Positions 1-7,292 of a DNA stretch of 9,337 nucleotides are shown in pieces. Both the position numbers and the translations under genes were made by a program. The notes beneath the pieces were generated by a model, which saw only the letters and a list, made by a program, of their open reading frames with translations, searched no databases and was not told where the DNA came from. The stretch comes from CAZECE01 sp964510525 (lineage in GTDB: Bacteria > Pseudomonadota > Gammaproteobacteria > Pseudomonadales > JANQJO01): positions 1 through 9,337 of the forward strand of contig CAZECE010000014.1 in the NCBI GenBank assembly GCA_964510525.1, read 5' to 3'. How positions within the stretch are numbered: the stretch's first letter is position 1; the number at the start of each line of letters is the position of its first letter.

Positions 1-32
1 TTCCATCCAGTTGTAAGTTCTCTTGAGATGTT

Positions 33-59
33 CGTCATGCTGAACTTGATTCAGCATCC
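33..59 (+). repeat. REP-like palindromic element, copy 1
   Basis: A 27-nt element starts with CGTC and ends with CC. It contains perfect 8-bp arms ATGCTGAA and TTCAGCAT around the loop CTTGA. The same frame (CGTCAT at the left, CTTGA loop, ATCC at the right) recurs at 140-166 on the other strand with a different stem. Short intergenic palindromes with CGTCAT/ATCC ends are familiar in many proteobacteria. Their function here is unknown. Their place just past the 3' end of the cyclase gene would fit mRNA end protection. A separate weak hairpin, GCTTGC/GCAAGC with an 8-nt loop, lies between the two copies at 77-96. Confidence 0.75.
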
Positions 60-139
60 AGGGGTAAGCACATCGGGCTTGCTGTTAAGTGCAAGCTGTA
101 AAATTTAGAGCGCCACCAAGATAAGAGCCTTTGCTCACT

Positions 140-166
140 GGATTCCGTGTCAAGCACGGAATGACG
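140..166 (-). repeat. REP-like palindromic element, copy 2 (inverted)
   Basis: Read on the minus strand this is again 27 nt: CGTC, arm ATTCCGTG, loop CTTGA, arm CACGGAAT, CC. The frame and loop match copy 1 exactly and the stem sequence differs, yet both stems pair perfectly over 8 bp. It lies 36 bp beyond the cyclase stop codon, in the direction of that gene's transcription. On this strand no T-run follows, so it is not a canonical terminator for the minus-strand genes. On the plus strand six T residues occur at 175-180, but 12 nt after the stem. Confidence 0.75.
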
Positions 167-183
167 GTAAGACGTTTTTTATC

Positions 184-198
184 ATCCATGGAATGACG
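184..198 (-). repeat. Probable remnant of a third REP-like element
   Basis: On the minus strand this reads CGTCATTCC followed by ATGGAT. The first nine bases match the left end of copy 2, after which the loop and right arm are missing or collapsed. It lies 3 bp past the cyclase stop codon. It could be a decayed copy or a chance match of about nine bases. Confidence 0.35.
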
Positions 199-201
199 AC
201 G

Positions 202-1125
202 CTATCCGTTTAAAGAATCGCTGGCGTCATCTTGTTTAAAAGGGTCGGCAAAAACGACGCAATTGCGATTGGCCGCTTTCGCTTCATAAAGGGCATGATC
301 GGCACGTTTAAGCAAAGATTCAAAGCCCTCATGAAAATCCAGCTCTGCAACCCCCACACTGATGGTAATCGGCCATTCAATGATGTTTAGCGTTTCGACA
401 CGCTGTCGGATGGTTTCAGCTTTCAACACAGCTTGGTCCAGTGGACACTGATCCAATAGGATTAAAAACTCTTCGCCGCCAAAGCGCACCACCGTGTCTT
501 CATCACGAAAGTATTCTTTTAAACAGGTCGCTAAGCCTTTGATCACCACATCCCCATGCGCGTGACCCAAGGTATCGTTGATCCGCTTAAAGTGATCGAT
601 GTCGAGAATCATCAGGCTGACCGGTTGTTGATGGCGCATGGCTCTGGCCATTACCTGGTAGGCGGATTCCAATAAATAATGACGATTGTATAGCCCTGTT
701 AAGGAGTCGCGAGTGGCCATGGTTGAGAGTTGATCTCGCTGTTTCTTCAACAGAATGTGGGTGTGGGCTCTGGCCAGAACTATGGCGGGTTGAAAGGGTT
801 TGGTAATGTAGTCCACCGCGCCGAGATTTAACCCCAGCTCTTCATCATCATTTTCGTCTTTACCCGTCACAAAAATCACGGGAATAGCCGCTGTTTTATA
901 ATTATTCTTCAACGCTTCTAAGGTTTCATAGCCATTCATACCGGGCATTTGTATGTCCAGTAAAATTAAGTCGAGTGGCTCATCGCCATGTGCGATGCTT
1001 AAACAGTGGTCCCCACTTGTCGCGACTTTGACACGAAAGTCCGACTTCAGGCAGCTGGCCAGGCTTTGAATGTTGGACGGCACATCGTCAACAATCAAAA
1101 CAATGGGTTTATCCGGTGTTTTCAT
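202..1125 (-). CDS. PleD-like response regulator, diguanylate cyclase (REC-GGDEF)
   Basis: A 307-residue cytoplasmic regulator predicted to convert two GTP to c-di-GMP when phosphorylated. The N-terminal receiver domain (about 7-125) has the acidic pair D13/D14, phosphoacceptor D57 in LLDIQMPG, T87 and K109 in the KPF motif. The GGDEF domain (about 138-298) begins with DSLTGLYNR and has metal-binding D175 in ILDIDHFK. The active-site signature GGEEF is at 216-220. An RxxD product-inhibition site, R207/D210, lies the usual five residues before it. All catalytic and regulatory residues seen are intact. A TTG at 1152 is in frame, but I chose the ATG at 1125 because receiver domains normally start about ten residues before the acidic pair. 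With this start the gene overlaps the end of the upstream kinase gene by 17 bp, and only a distant AAGAGG precedes it, which suggests translational coupling. The stop is TAG. The neighbouring hybrid kinase is the obvious candidate phosphodonor (inference). Confidence 0.95.
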   Translation of the reverse strand: MKTPDKPIVLIVDDVPSNIQSLASCLKSDFRVKVATSGDHCLSIAHGDEPLDLILLDIQMPGMNGYETLEALKNNYKTAAIPVIFVTGKDENDDEELGLNLGAVDYITKPFQPAIVLARAHTHILLKKQRDQLSTMATRDSLTGLYNRHYLLESAYQVMARAMRHQQPVSLMILDIDHFKRINDTLGHAHGDVVIKGLATCLKEYFRDEDTVVRFGGEEFLILLDQCPLDQAVLKAETIRQRVETLNIIEWPITISVGVAELDFHEGFESLLKRADHALYEAKAANRNCVVFADPFKQDDASDSLNG

Positions 1126-4100
1126 GGTTAATTTGTTGAGCCTCTTGGTCAATAATGGCTTTTAGCTGTTCAATACAATGAAAAGCCGCCTCTGTATTTA
1201 ATAATACTAGCTCATGAGAGAGTTGTTTGAGTTGCTCATCTATACCAGGATGATGAGTGGCTGACTGAAACAGGGTGATATCATCTGTATCAATGTAGTT
1301 GCCGGCATGAAGGTCCTCAGTTAAGTGATCCAAGGTTATTTGAATGCGTTCAATCACTTGTTCTGAAAGCGCTTGGGGGGAATCCGGTGGTTCAAGGGTG
1401 GACGCTTGATTGTCTTGATTGGCATCTAGATCGGCATCTAGAAAGTCTTGAAGCGTTTGGCAAAGGCCTAATTCCGCGGCTTTTAAATCCGATACTAGGG
1501 CTTTTATGGCCTCCACGTCTTGTTGTTTGGCTAGGCGTTCAATTTGACTGCTGAGAGCCTGTAGCTGGATGGCACTTAAATTGGCCGTCATGCCTTTCAG
1601 GCTGTGTGCCATGGTTTGGATGGTGTCGAGCTGTTCATCATCGATCGCTTGGATCAGCTGGTTGATTTCGCTCGGGAGGGTACTGATAAAAATCTGAGCC
1701 AGTTTTTTTAATTTGGATTCTTTACCCATTAAACGTTTTAAGGCGCTGGCTTGATCCCAAGTCGGGTTGAGTGGCTGCGGTGGCACTGAAGACGGTGGAG
1801 CTGAAGGCATTAGGGTTGCCGCCATGGATTTTTCAGACGTATTGGATTCTTCAGACGTATTACGAAGAGCCAGCCAATGCACCAAGCGCTGTTCTAAAAT
1901 AGCAGGATCAATGGGTTTGCTGATGTAGTCGTCCATACCCGCTGCCAAGCATTTTTCTTTGTCGCCTTTCATGGCGTTGGCTGTCATGGCCATAATCGGC
2001 GTGGTTTGGTGTTGTTGGCCGGCATCACCTTGTCTGATTTTTTCGGTGGTGGCATAACCATCGAGTTCGGGCATTTGGCAATCCATCAAAATAAGGTCAT
2101 ACGCTTGATCGATATTGGATAAAATATTGAGCGCCAACTGACCGTTTTCAGCGGTATCACAGGAGAGTCCAAGTTCTTTTAGCAGCTCTTCGGCCAGCAT
2201 TTGATTGATGGGATTATCTTCAACCAGTAAAATTCTGGCTGATTTGGGGTCAGTAATAGTGAGCTCAGAAGACGAGTTGTTGAAGACCGTTGATGGGCTA
2301 TCATGAGCCGTTAAGTGTTGATGGGCTTGCGCGTTTTGGTGAACCCCTGGGTTGTGATGAACCTCTGTGTTGTGATTAACGGCCTCAGCTTCAGTCATCT
2401 GAAGATAAAATGTGAAGCAACTGCCTTGGTTTGGTGTGCTGGTGACGGAGATGTCGCCCGCCATCAAACCGCACAGCTGTTTTACAATGGCAAGGCCTAA
2501 GCCTGTGCCACCGTATTTTCGTGTAGTAGAGGCATCGACCTGAGTAAAGGAATTAAAAATCCCAGCGGCTTGCTCGGCTGACATACCAATCCCTGTGTCC
2601 TCAACAGAGCATGTAAATTGAATGTGGCCATCCGATTGTTGTTCGGTTTGGGCGGTGACAGTAATGCGCCCTTGTTCAGTGAATTTAATGGCATTACTGA
2701 CCAAATTAATTAAAATTTGCCGCAACCGAGTGGGATCGGTTTGAATGTATTGATGTTTGACATTGTCTAATACAAACAACAATTCTAATGACTTTTCTTC
2801 TACCTTGTACTGCATGGTTTGTGCTAAGAATTGAAACTCATCGAATAAGTCACAATCAATGATATCAAGCTCCAATTTGCCGGCTTCAATTTTAGAGAAA
2901 TCCAAAATATCATTGATAATACCCAGCAAGGATTCAGCGCTGTAGCGTGCAATACGGGTTTGTTCTCTTTGGTGATCATCTAGATTTGTTTTAAGCAATA
3001 AGTCCAGCATGCCTAAGACGCCATTCATTGGGGTGCGAATTTCATGACTCATGCTGGCTAAGAACTGCGACTTGAGTTCGGTAGAGGCTTTGGCGGCAGA
3101 CAGTGCTTTTTCACGCTCATTGGCCAATATTTTGCGGTCCGTTATATCAATATTTGTCCCAACAATTCGAGTCGGTTGGCCTTGTGAATCCTTAATGATT
3201 CTGGCATGAGCTTCTAGGTGTCGAGTCTCCCCACTCGGGCAAATAATCCGAAATTCAGTATTAAAATCCTCACCGTTTTCAAGGCATTGGACGAACAGTT
3301 CATTCGTGGGTTCCAGGTCATCTGGGTGAACCAGGGATTCCCAATCACTGAGCTGACCGTTAAATTGATGGGGTTTAGTCGCATAGATTTTATACATGCG
3401 TTTATCCCAGATCAGTTCTTCAGTCAGTAAATTAAATTCCCAAATGCCAATGCGCGGGGCTTTTAACGCAAACTCCATGCGCTCAGACAGTTCTTTCATG
3501 GCCATTTCGGCTGTTTTACTTTCTGTAATGTCATCGATTGAGACAAAAAAGCCTTTAGTCTTGGCTCGTTCATTAAAGTCTGGTGTGAACGTGCCTTTGA
3601 TGTAACGTATATGGCCATCGGCATCCGGAATGTCCATGTTGAAAGCCGTTGTTTCGCCCGATAAGGTCCGGTCGATGTAGGGTTTCAGTTTTTGATAAGT
3701 GTCCGGATCAAAGCCGTCTTCTAATTTGGATCCTAGGATGTTGGAAACTGGGGAGTGATACCATTCTTCAAAGGTTTTATTGACGAATTGGTACCTAAGA
3801 TCCAGATCAACATACGCCAGTAAGACTGGAGCTGACTCGGTGATGCCTTCAATGTATTTTTGTGACGCCTCCATCTGATGGATGAAGTTGTGAAAGCTGC
3901 GTGCCAGCACCCCGATTTCGTCTTTGGAAGCGGTTGGCAGTTCGTCCAGTCGGCCGGTATATTCGTATTTTTGTACCGCATCGGAAATGTCTGATAGCGG
4001 TTGCACCACACGGCGTGTGACAGTGATTGCCAGCGCTAGGGCCAGTAAGGAAATGCAAGCCCCCAGAATCAAACTGTGATTGCGAAAAGCAGAGAGTTCG

Positions 4101-6028
4101 ATGTCGGTTGTTTGGTTGCTGTGTTGCAACAATAACTGTAATGCGTGTCGGCTGCCAAATTCATCGAGCTGAATCAGTTGATAGTAAGAGCTATACGACT
4201 GGTTGGCTTTATTCAATAAACTGGCAAATGCCCGTTCTTTGATTTGTTTTTCAATGACGTCTTCTAGTTCGGGGAATTCATCTTGCAGTCGATAGCGTGA
4301 ACCAAATTCAAATCCAAAGCTGTAATCTTGATTGGGGTGATACAAAAAATCACCGGTTGCATTGGCCAGATAAAAATCGATGCCAGCCAGATTTTCTTGC
4401 ACCATCTCTTGCATAAACGCCCCAAAATTAATAACGATGCTGATCAAGCCAAAGAATTCTCCCGATTCTGGATCAAAAATAGGAGTTGCCGCTTTAATGA
4501 TTTCCCTGTGAGGTTTGGCAATGACACCATTTTCGCGCATCAATTGGGCTTCGGAATAATGAATGGACCCTGGATCGATGATCGAAGCGCTTTTAAAAAG
4601 ATCGGTCTCAGCCAGCTGCTGAAGTCGAGTTTGTGGCATGTTTTGAATGGCCCAGCCATTATTAACCACGCGCAGTATTTCTTGTCCTTGGTTAGCGGTA
4701 CCGATATAGCTGGCTTGAACTAAGAAAGGTTTGCTGGACAGGATCTCAGTAAATATTTGAGCCAGTTGCGAGCGAGCCTCTTTTTGTTCATCTATGTCAT
4801 TTTCAGCAACCGCTTCAATATAATTGATAACGGGAGGTGTGTGGCTTAAAAAAATCAGATCACTGGACGCCTGGTTGTATAAATCGGCTAAGAGCGGTTT
4901 CAATAAGTTGCTCTCACTGCGCAAGCGCTCAGCTTGTTCGTTAAGAACAATGCGCTCGGCTTCAAAGTAAAACGAAAAGCTGGCACCAAATGCAATGGTG
5001 ATGGCCAGCAAAAAGGTGGCAATAGGCAACTTGATGCCGAGGGGGTGTTTGGGCTTGCCAATCGGCAGCTTTTGAGAGTTTGATGCAAGGTGAGTGCTGT
5101 TATGCTGATTGGGGTAGTTGGAGTGGGGTATATCTAATGGGTAAGCATGTTGAGCGCTCTTTGTTGTCGAACGATTGGCAAGATCCAGGATAAGGCCCAT
5201 CAAGAGAACGCCATAAGAAAAAATTTTCAGCGAATGCAAAAGGGTCACTTGATACGTAATGCCTGTATCGTGCCAAAAGGTAGCACACACCTGCATGACG
5301 ATGTTTGGCACGATGCTGGCCATTATTGCGTGAATATACAGGTCTTGATGGTTTTTACTCATCTGCCATGCAATGGAGAAGACCAGTATCCAAACCGCAA
5401 GTGCCAGCGTTTCCCATGGGGTTTTTATCAGTGAACCTTCAAAATGCGCTTGTGGCAGCTGGTGATCCGATGAAATGAGATAAAAGGCCGCCATGACGGT
5501 CAAACCAATCAATCCATGAATGGCATAAAAATATGGCTTTTGAACGGCCGCTGAGTTTTCTTGTGCGGTTAAGGCATTGATCTGGCTGCGAAAGACCCAA
5601 GCGGCATAGCACAGTGTCATCAGAAAAATACCCGCACTGAGGTTTCTGTTCAAAGGCCAGGTGAACCCTTGCAATGCGGTTTTGTTGTGGCCAACGTCGA
5701 GCCATTGCGTTTGCGCAATTAGGTGAAAAAGATCCAATGTAGCAACGGCCAATGCGGCTGTACCCGCTACAGACACAATGGGCAGTGAGTATTTTAGGTA
5801 ATGCAGCAACGCAACAATGCCGATCAATAATGTAATGCAGATACCAACGGAATCGAGTAATAAAGCAGATACAGGATGCGTATGCAGCGAGTTGGAAGAG
5901 GGTTGAGTCGTGCTAGAGCCTAAGGATATAAACAAAAAAATGGGCAGAGTACTGATGCCTAACGCGACACTGAAGGCTTTTACTCTATTAGAGACAGGAG
6001 CAAAAGTGTTGTACTGAGCGGTACCCAT
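1109..6028 (-). CDS. Large tripartite hybrid sensor histidine kinase (MASE3-like/dCache/HAMP/PAS-PAS/HisKA/HATPase/REC/HPt)
   Basis: A 1639-residue inner-membrane phosphorelay kinase. Residues 19-284 form about eight hydrophobic segments resembling the MASE3 sensor, with the D99-LFH motif, W124/R128 and a final LLHSLK helix. TM9 (334-355) leads to a periplasmic region of about 296 residues. This looks like dCache, with ATPIFDPESGEFFGLIS near 514-530. TM10 is at 652-671. Then follow HAMP (about 672-722), PAS1 (about 725-840), PAS2 (about 849-966), HisKA with H995 in SHEIRTP, and HATPase_c. The HATPase_c has its N-box near N1108/N1112, DTGIGM at 1144-1149 and GGTGLGL at 1173-1179. REC (1264-1380) has E1270/D1271, phosphoacceptor D1316, T1349 and K1371. 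HPt has H1475 in AHSLKG. A helical tail follows to 1639. All phosphorelay residues are present. The linkers contain tandem-duplicated short repeats. An in-frame GTG at 6043 exists, but the ATG at 6028 has GAGG five bases upstream. The stop TAA lies inside the cyclase gene. srkA ends 149 bp upstream. MASE3 and dCache are assigned by eye. Confidence 0.95.
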   Translation of the reverse strand: MGTAQYNTFAPVSNRVKAFSVALGISTLPIFLFISLGSSTTQPSSNSLHTHPVSALLLDSVGICITLLIGIVALLHYLKYSLPIVSVAGTAALAVATLDLFHLIAQTQWLDVGHNKTALQGFTWPLNRNLSAGIFLMTLCYAAWVFRSQINALTAQENSAAVQKPYFYAIHGLIGLTVMAAFYLISSDHQLPQAHFEGSLIKTPWETLALAVWILVFSIAWQMSKNHQDLYIHAIMASIVPNIVMQVCATFWHDTGITYQVTLLHSLKIFSYGVLLMGLILDLANRSTTKSAQHAYPLDIPHSNYPNQHNSTHLASNSQKLPIGKPKHPLGIKLPIATFLLAITIAFGASFSFYFEAERIVLNEQAERLRSESNLLKPLLADLYNQASSDLIFLSHTPPVINYIEAVAENDIDEQKEARSQLAQIFTEILSSKPFLVQASYIGTANQGQEILRVVNNGWAIQNMPQTRLQQLAETDLFKSASIIDPGSIHYSEAQLMRENGVIAKPHREIIKAATPIFDPESGEFFGLISIVINFGAFMQEMVQENLAGIDFYLANATGDFLYHPNQDYSFGFEFGSRYRLQDEFPELEDVIEKQIKERAFASLLNKANQSYSSYYQLIQLDEFGSRHALQLLLQHSNQTTDIELSAFRNHSLILGACISLLALALAITVTRRVVQPLSDISDAVQKYEYTGRLDELPTASKDEIGVLARSFHNFIHQMEASQKYIEGITESAPVLLAYVDLDLRYQFVNKTFEEWYHSPVSNILGSKLEDGFDPDTYQKLKPYIDRTLSGETTAFNMDIPDADGHIRYIKGTFTPDFNERAKTKGFFVSIDDITESKTAEMAMKELSERMEFALKAPRIGIWEFNLLTEELIWDKRMYKIYATKPHQFNGQLSDWESLVHPDDLEPTNELFVQCLENGEDFNTEFRIICPSGETRHLEAHARIIKDSQGQPTRIVGTNIDITDRKILANEREKALSAAKASTELKSQFLASMSHEIRTPMNGVLGMLDLLLKTNLDDHQREQTRIARYSAESLLGIINDILDFSKIEAGKLELDIIDCDLFDEFQFLAQTMQYKVEEKSLELLFVLDNVKHQYIQTDPTRLRQILINLVSNAIKFTEQGRITVTAQTEQQSDGHIQFTCSVEDTGIGMSAEQAAGIFNSFTQVDASTTRKYGGTGLGLAIVKQLCGLMAGDISVTSTPNQGSCFTFYLQMTEAEAVNHNTEVHHNPGVHQNAQAHQHLTAHDSPSTVFNNSSSELTITDPKSARILLVEDNPINQMLAEELLKELGLSCDTAENGQLALNILSNIDQAYDLILMDCQMPELDGYATTEKIRQGDAGQQHQTTPIMAMTANAMKGDKEKCLAAGMDDYISKPIDPAILEQRLVHWLALRNTSEESNTSEKSMAATLMPSAPPSSVPPQPLNPTWDQASALKRLMGKESKLKKLAQIFISTLPSEINQLIQAIDDEQLDTIQTMAHSLKGMTANLSAIQLQALSSQIERLAKQQDVEAIKALVSDLKAAELGLCQTLQDFLDADLDANQDNQASTLEPPDSPQALSEQVIERIQITLDHLTEDLHAGNYIDTDDITLFQSATHHPGIDEQLKQLSHELVLLNTEAAFHCIEQLKAIIDQEAQQINHENTG
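1421..1444 (-). repeat. Two-copy 12-bp tandem repeat after HPt
   Basis: Two adjacent 12-bp units sharing ten bases (GGCATCTAGA on the plus strand) encode FLDA and DLDA. They lie in the acidic linker between the HPt domain and the C-terminal helical tail of the hybrid kinase. Confidence 0.6.
1826..1861 (-). repeat. Two-copy 18-bp tandem repeat in the REC-HPt linker
   Basis: Two adjacent 18-bp units differ at one base and encode NTSEES and NTSEKS (residues 1390-1401 of the hybrid kinase). They sit just after the receiver domain and before a proline-rich stretch leading to HPt. The near identity points to a recent duplication that kept the reading frame. Confidence 0.8.
2306..2377 (-). repeat. 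Degenerate 18-bp tandem repeat encoding a His-rich hexapeptide linker
   Basis: Four 18-bp units encode residues 1218-1241 of the hybrid kinase, between HATPase and REC. The consensus is H-[HQ]-N-x-x-[VA]. The first two units (2377-2360 and 2359-2342) match at 15 of 18 bases; the next two have diverged further. Seven histidines fall within residues 1218-1242, counting H1242 just after the last unit. It most likely arose by tandem duplication of linker sequence. Metal binding by the histidines is only a possibility. Confidence 0.7.
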
Positions 6029-6033
6029 AATTT

Positions 6034-6037
6034 CCTC
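6034..6037 (-). promoter_or_regulatory. Ribosome binding site of the hybrid kinase gene
   Basis: GAGG on the minus strand with a 5-nt AT-only spacer to the ATG at 6028. This decides the start. The alternative GTG at 6043 would place this motif inside the coding region and has no comparable site of its own. Confidence 0.75.
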
Positions 6038-6177
6038 AAGCACATGCGATTCGTAAGTAAATGAAACTTCACTTTATTTAAGGGTAGGTATCGTCGGTTG
6101 AATACGCAATGAATCGGCTTAGGTTCGTCAATAACGGCAATAACTGGCTTATCTTGATGTTATTTCGATGGTTGGGG

Positions 6178-7158
6178 TCAATTAAAAAGGGATAAAGCCG
6201 GCTGTTTGATGGTGAAGATTTGGTGGTTGAGTTCGGTGATGTGCTGCTGCCAGTATTGGGGGGTGTTAAACCAGGGGAAGTGCTGTGGGAAGGCCGGGTC
6301 TTGCCAGCGTTTTGCCAGCCACCCACTGTATTGAATCATGCGTAAGGCTCGAAGCGGCTCGATCAATTTCAGCTCGGCGAGATTAAAATCATAAAACGCT
6401 TGATAACCTTCTAATAACTCAGACAGTTGCAGCGCTTGCTGATCGGGTTCGCCATGGATCAACATCCACAAATCCTGTATCGCAGGTGCCATCCGACAAT
6501 CGTCAAAATCCAACAGCCACGGACGATCATCGCGACTCCAGATGATGTTACTTAAATGGCAATCCCCATGGGTACGGATGGTTTGTAAATGGGGGACGGT
6601 TTGCCAAGCGGTTTCGATGAGTTCAGCAATTTCGTTGATGAGCGCTTGGTAGTGGGATTGATGCTCGGGGGGAATAAAATCGTGTTCCAATAAAAATGCG
6701 CTGGGTTCGATGCAATGGCTCTCGATAGACAGTGCGGGACGGTGTTCGAAGGCGTGTGTTGCGCCAATGGCATGCATGCGCCCCATTAAACCGCCTAAAC
6801 GATACAGCTGATCGAGGTGACCAGGCTCCGGTGGATGGCCGCCTTTTCGGGGGTAAATCGTAAAGCGATGGCCTTCGAATTCAAACAGCGTTTCACCCTG
6901 CGTATTTTGCCAAGGCGCTATGACGGGCAGCTCGTGTTCTGCTAACTGCAGGGTATAGGCATGCTCCTCGATTAAGGTCTCATTAGACCAACGTTTGGGG
7001 CGGTAAAATTTCGCAATCACCGGATCTTGGTCATCGAGATTGACCTGATATACGCGATTTTCATAGCTGTTTAAAACGATGTAACGACCATCAACGGCCA
7101 AGCCTTGAGATTCGACGGCATTGAGCACACGGTCGGGGGAGAGGTCATCGTATTCCAA
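6178..7158 (-). CDS. srkA: Stress response kinase A (YihE/RdoA family serine/threonine kinase)
   Basis: A 326-residue cytoplasmic Ser/Thr protein kinase with an aminoglycoside-phosphotransferase-like fold, close to the length of the E. coli protein as I recall it (about 328). Family hallmarks are present: LNSYENRVYQ (29-38), KFYRP with the probable ATP-binding K50, and the E64/E65 region. The catalytic loop HGDCHLSNI has D199 and N204. The metal-binding LLDFDD has D217. PAIQDLWMLI and DPAFPQHFPW also match. In E. coli the protein protects against stress-induced death and its gene lies just upstream of dsbA. Here no dsbA follows and the downstream neighbour is the hybrid kinase. The start is inferred as TTG at 7158. 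There is no in-frame ATG between the upstream stop at 7206-7204 and the conserved N-terminus, a GGAA lies about 7 nt before the TTG, and this start covers the conserved L-x-P-D region. The stop is TGA. The phosphorylated targets are not inferable from sequence. Confidence 0.95.
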   Translation of the reverse strand: MEYDDLSPDRVLNAVESQGLAVDGRYIVLNSYENRVYQVNLDDQDPVIAKFYRPKRWSNETLIEEHAYTLQLAEHELPVIAPWQNTQGETLFEFEGHRFTIYPRKGGHPPEPGHLDQLYRLGGLMGRMHAIGATHAFEHRPALSIESHCIEPSAFLLEHDFIPPEHQSHYQALINEIAELIETAWQTVPHLQTIRTHGDCHLSNIIWSRDDRPWLLDFDDCRMAPAIQDLWMLIHGEPDQQALQLSELLEGYQAFYDFNLAELKLIEPLRALRMIQYSGWLAKRWQDPAFPQHFPWFNTPQYWQQHITELNHQIFTIKQPALSLFN

Positions 7159-7212
7159 GGAGCAGTTCCAAATAGTTGAAGGTTTGGTGAAACAGGGGAG
7201 AATCTAATTAAA

Positions 7213-7272
7213 AACCTATCTTTAAGAACCTATCTTTAAGAACCTGTTTTTAAGAACCTGTTTTTAAGAACC
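7213..7272. repeat. 14-bp tandem repeat, 4.3 copies
   Basis: Four consecutive 14-bp units start at 7213, 7227, 7241 and 7255, followed by a partial AACC at 7269-7272. Units 1 and 2 are AACCTATCTTTAAG; units 3 and 4 are AACCTGTTTTTAAG. Each pair is internally identical and the two types differ at two positions. A related GTTTTTTAAGAG occurs at 7305-7316. The array lies 55 bp upstream of the srkA start. It could be a set of protein-binding sites over the srkA promoter or simply a slippage product. Confidence 0.9.
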
Positions 7273-7275
7273 AAT

Positions 7276-7292
7276 GTTACAGAGCGTTACAG
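7276..7292. repeat. GTTACAG direct repeat, one helical turn apart
   Basis: GTTACAG occurs at 7276-7282 and 7286-7292, with starts 10 bp apart and so on the same DNA face. It immediately follows the 14-bp array. Two short matches could be chance, but the spacing is that of a classic tandem operator half-site. Confidence 0.4.

Noticed and set aside
142..180. Hairpin followed by six T residues on the plus strand, as an intrinsic terminator
   Set aside because: The T-run starts 12 nt after the stem, no plus-strand gene ends here, and the stem is fully explained by the REP-like element.
1126..1152. TTG at 1152 as start of the diguanylate cyclase
   Set aside because: It adds nine residues not expected before a receiver domain; the ATG at 1125 gives the usual spacing to the acidic pair.
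4328..4723. 131-codon open frame on the plus strand inside the hybrid kinase gene
   Set aside because: It is antisense to a well-supported kinase gene, has no recognisable domain and no ribosome binding site; likely a shadow frame.
6029..6043. GTG at 6043 as start of the hybrid kinase
   Set aside because: The GAGG motif lies between this GTG and the ATG at 6028 and is spaced correctly for the ATG.
6029..6177. Sigma-70 promoter for the hybrid kinase (TTGACG on the minus strand at 6131-6126)
   Set aside because: The nearest -10-like TATTCA would be 21 nt away, and other pairings are equally poor; the gap may simply be part of an operon.
7213..7272. CRISPR-like array or plasmid iterons
   Set aside because: The 14-bp units are directly adjacent with no spacers, no cas or replication gene is nearby, and the units are too short for CRISPR repeats.
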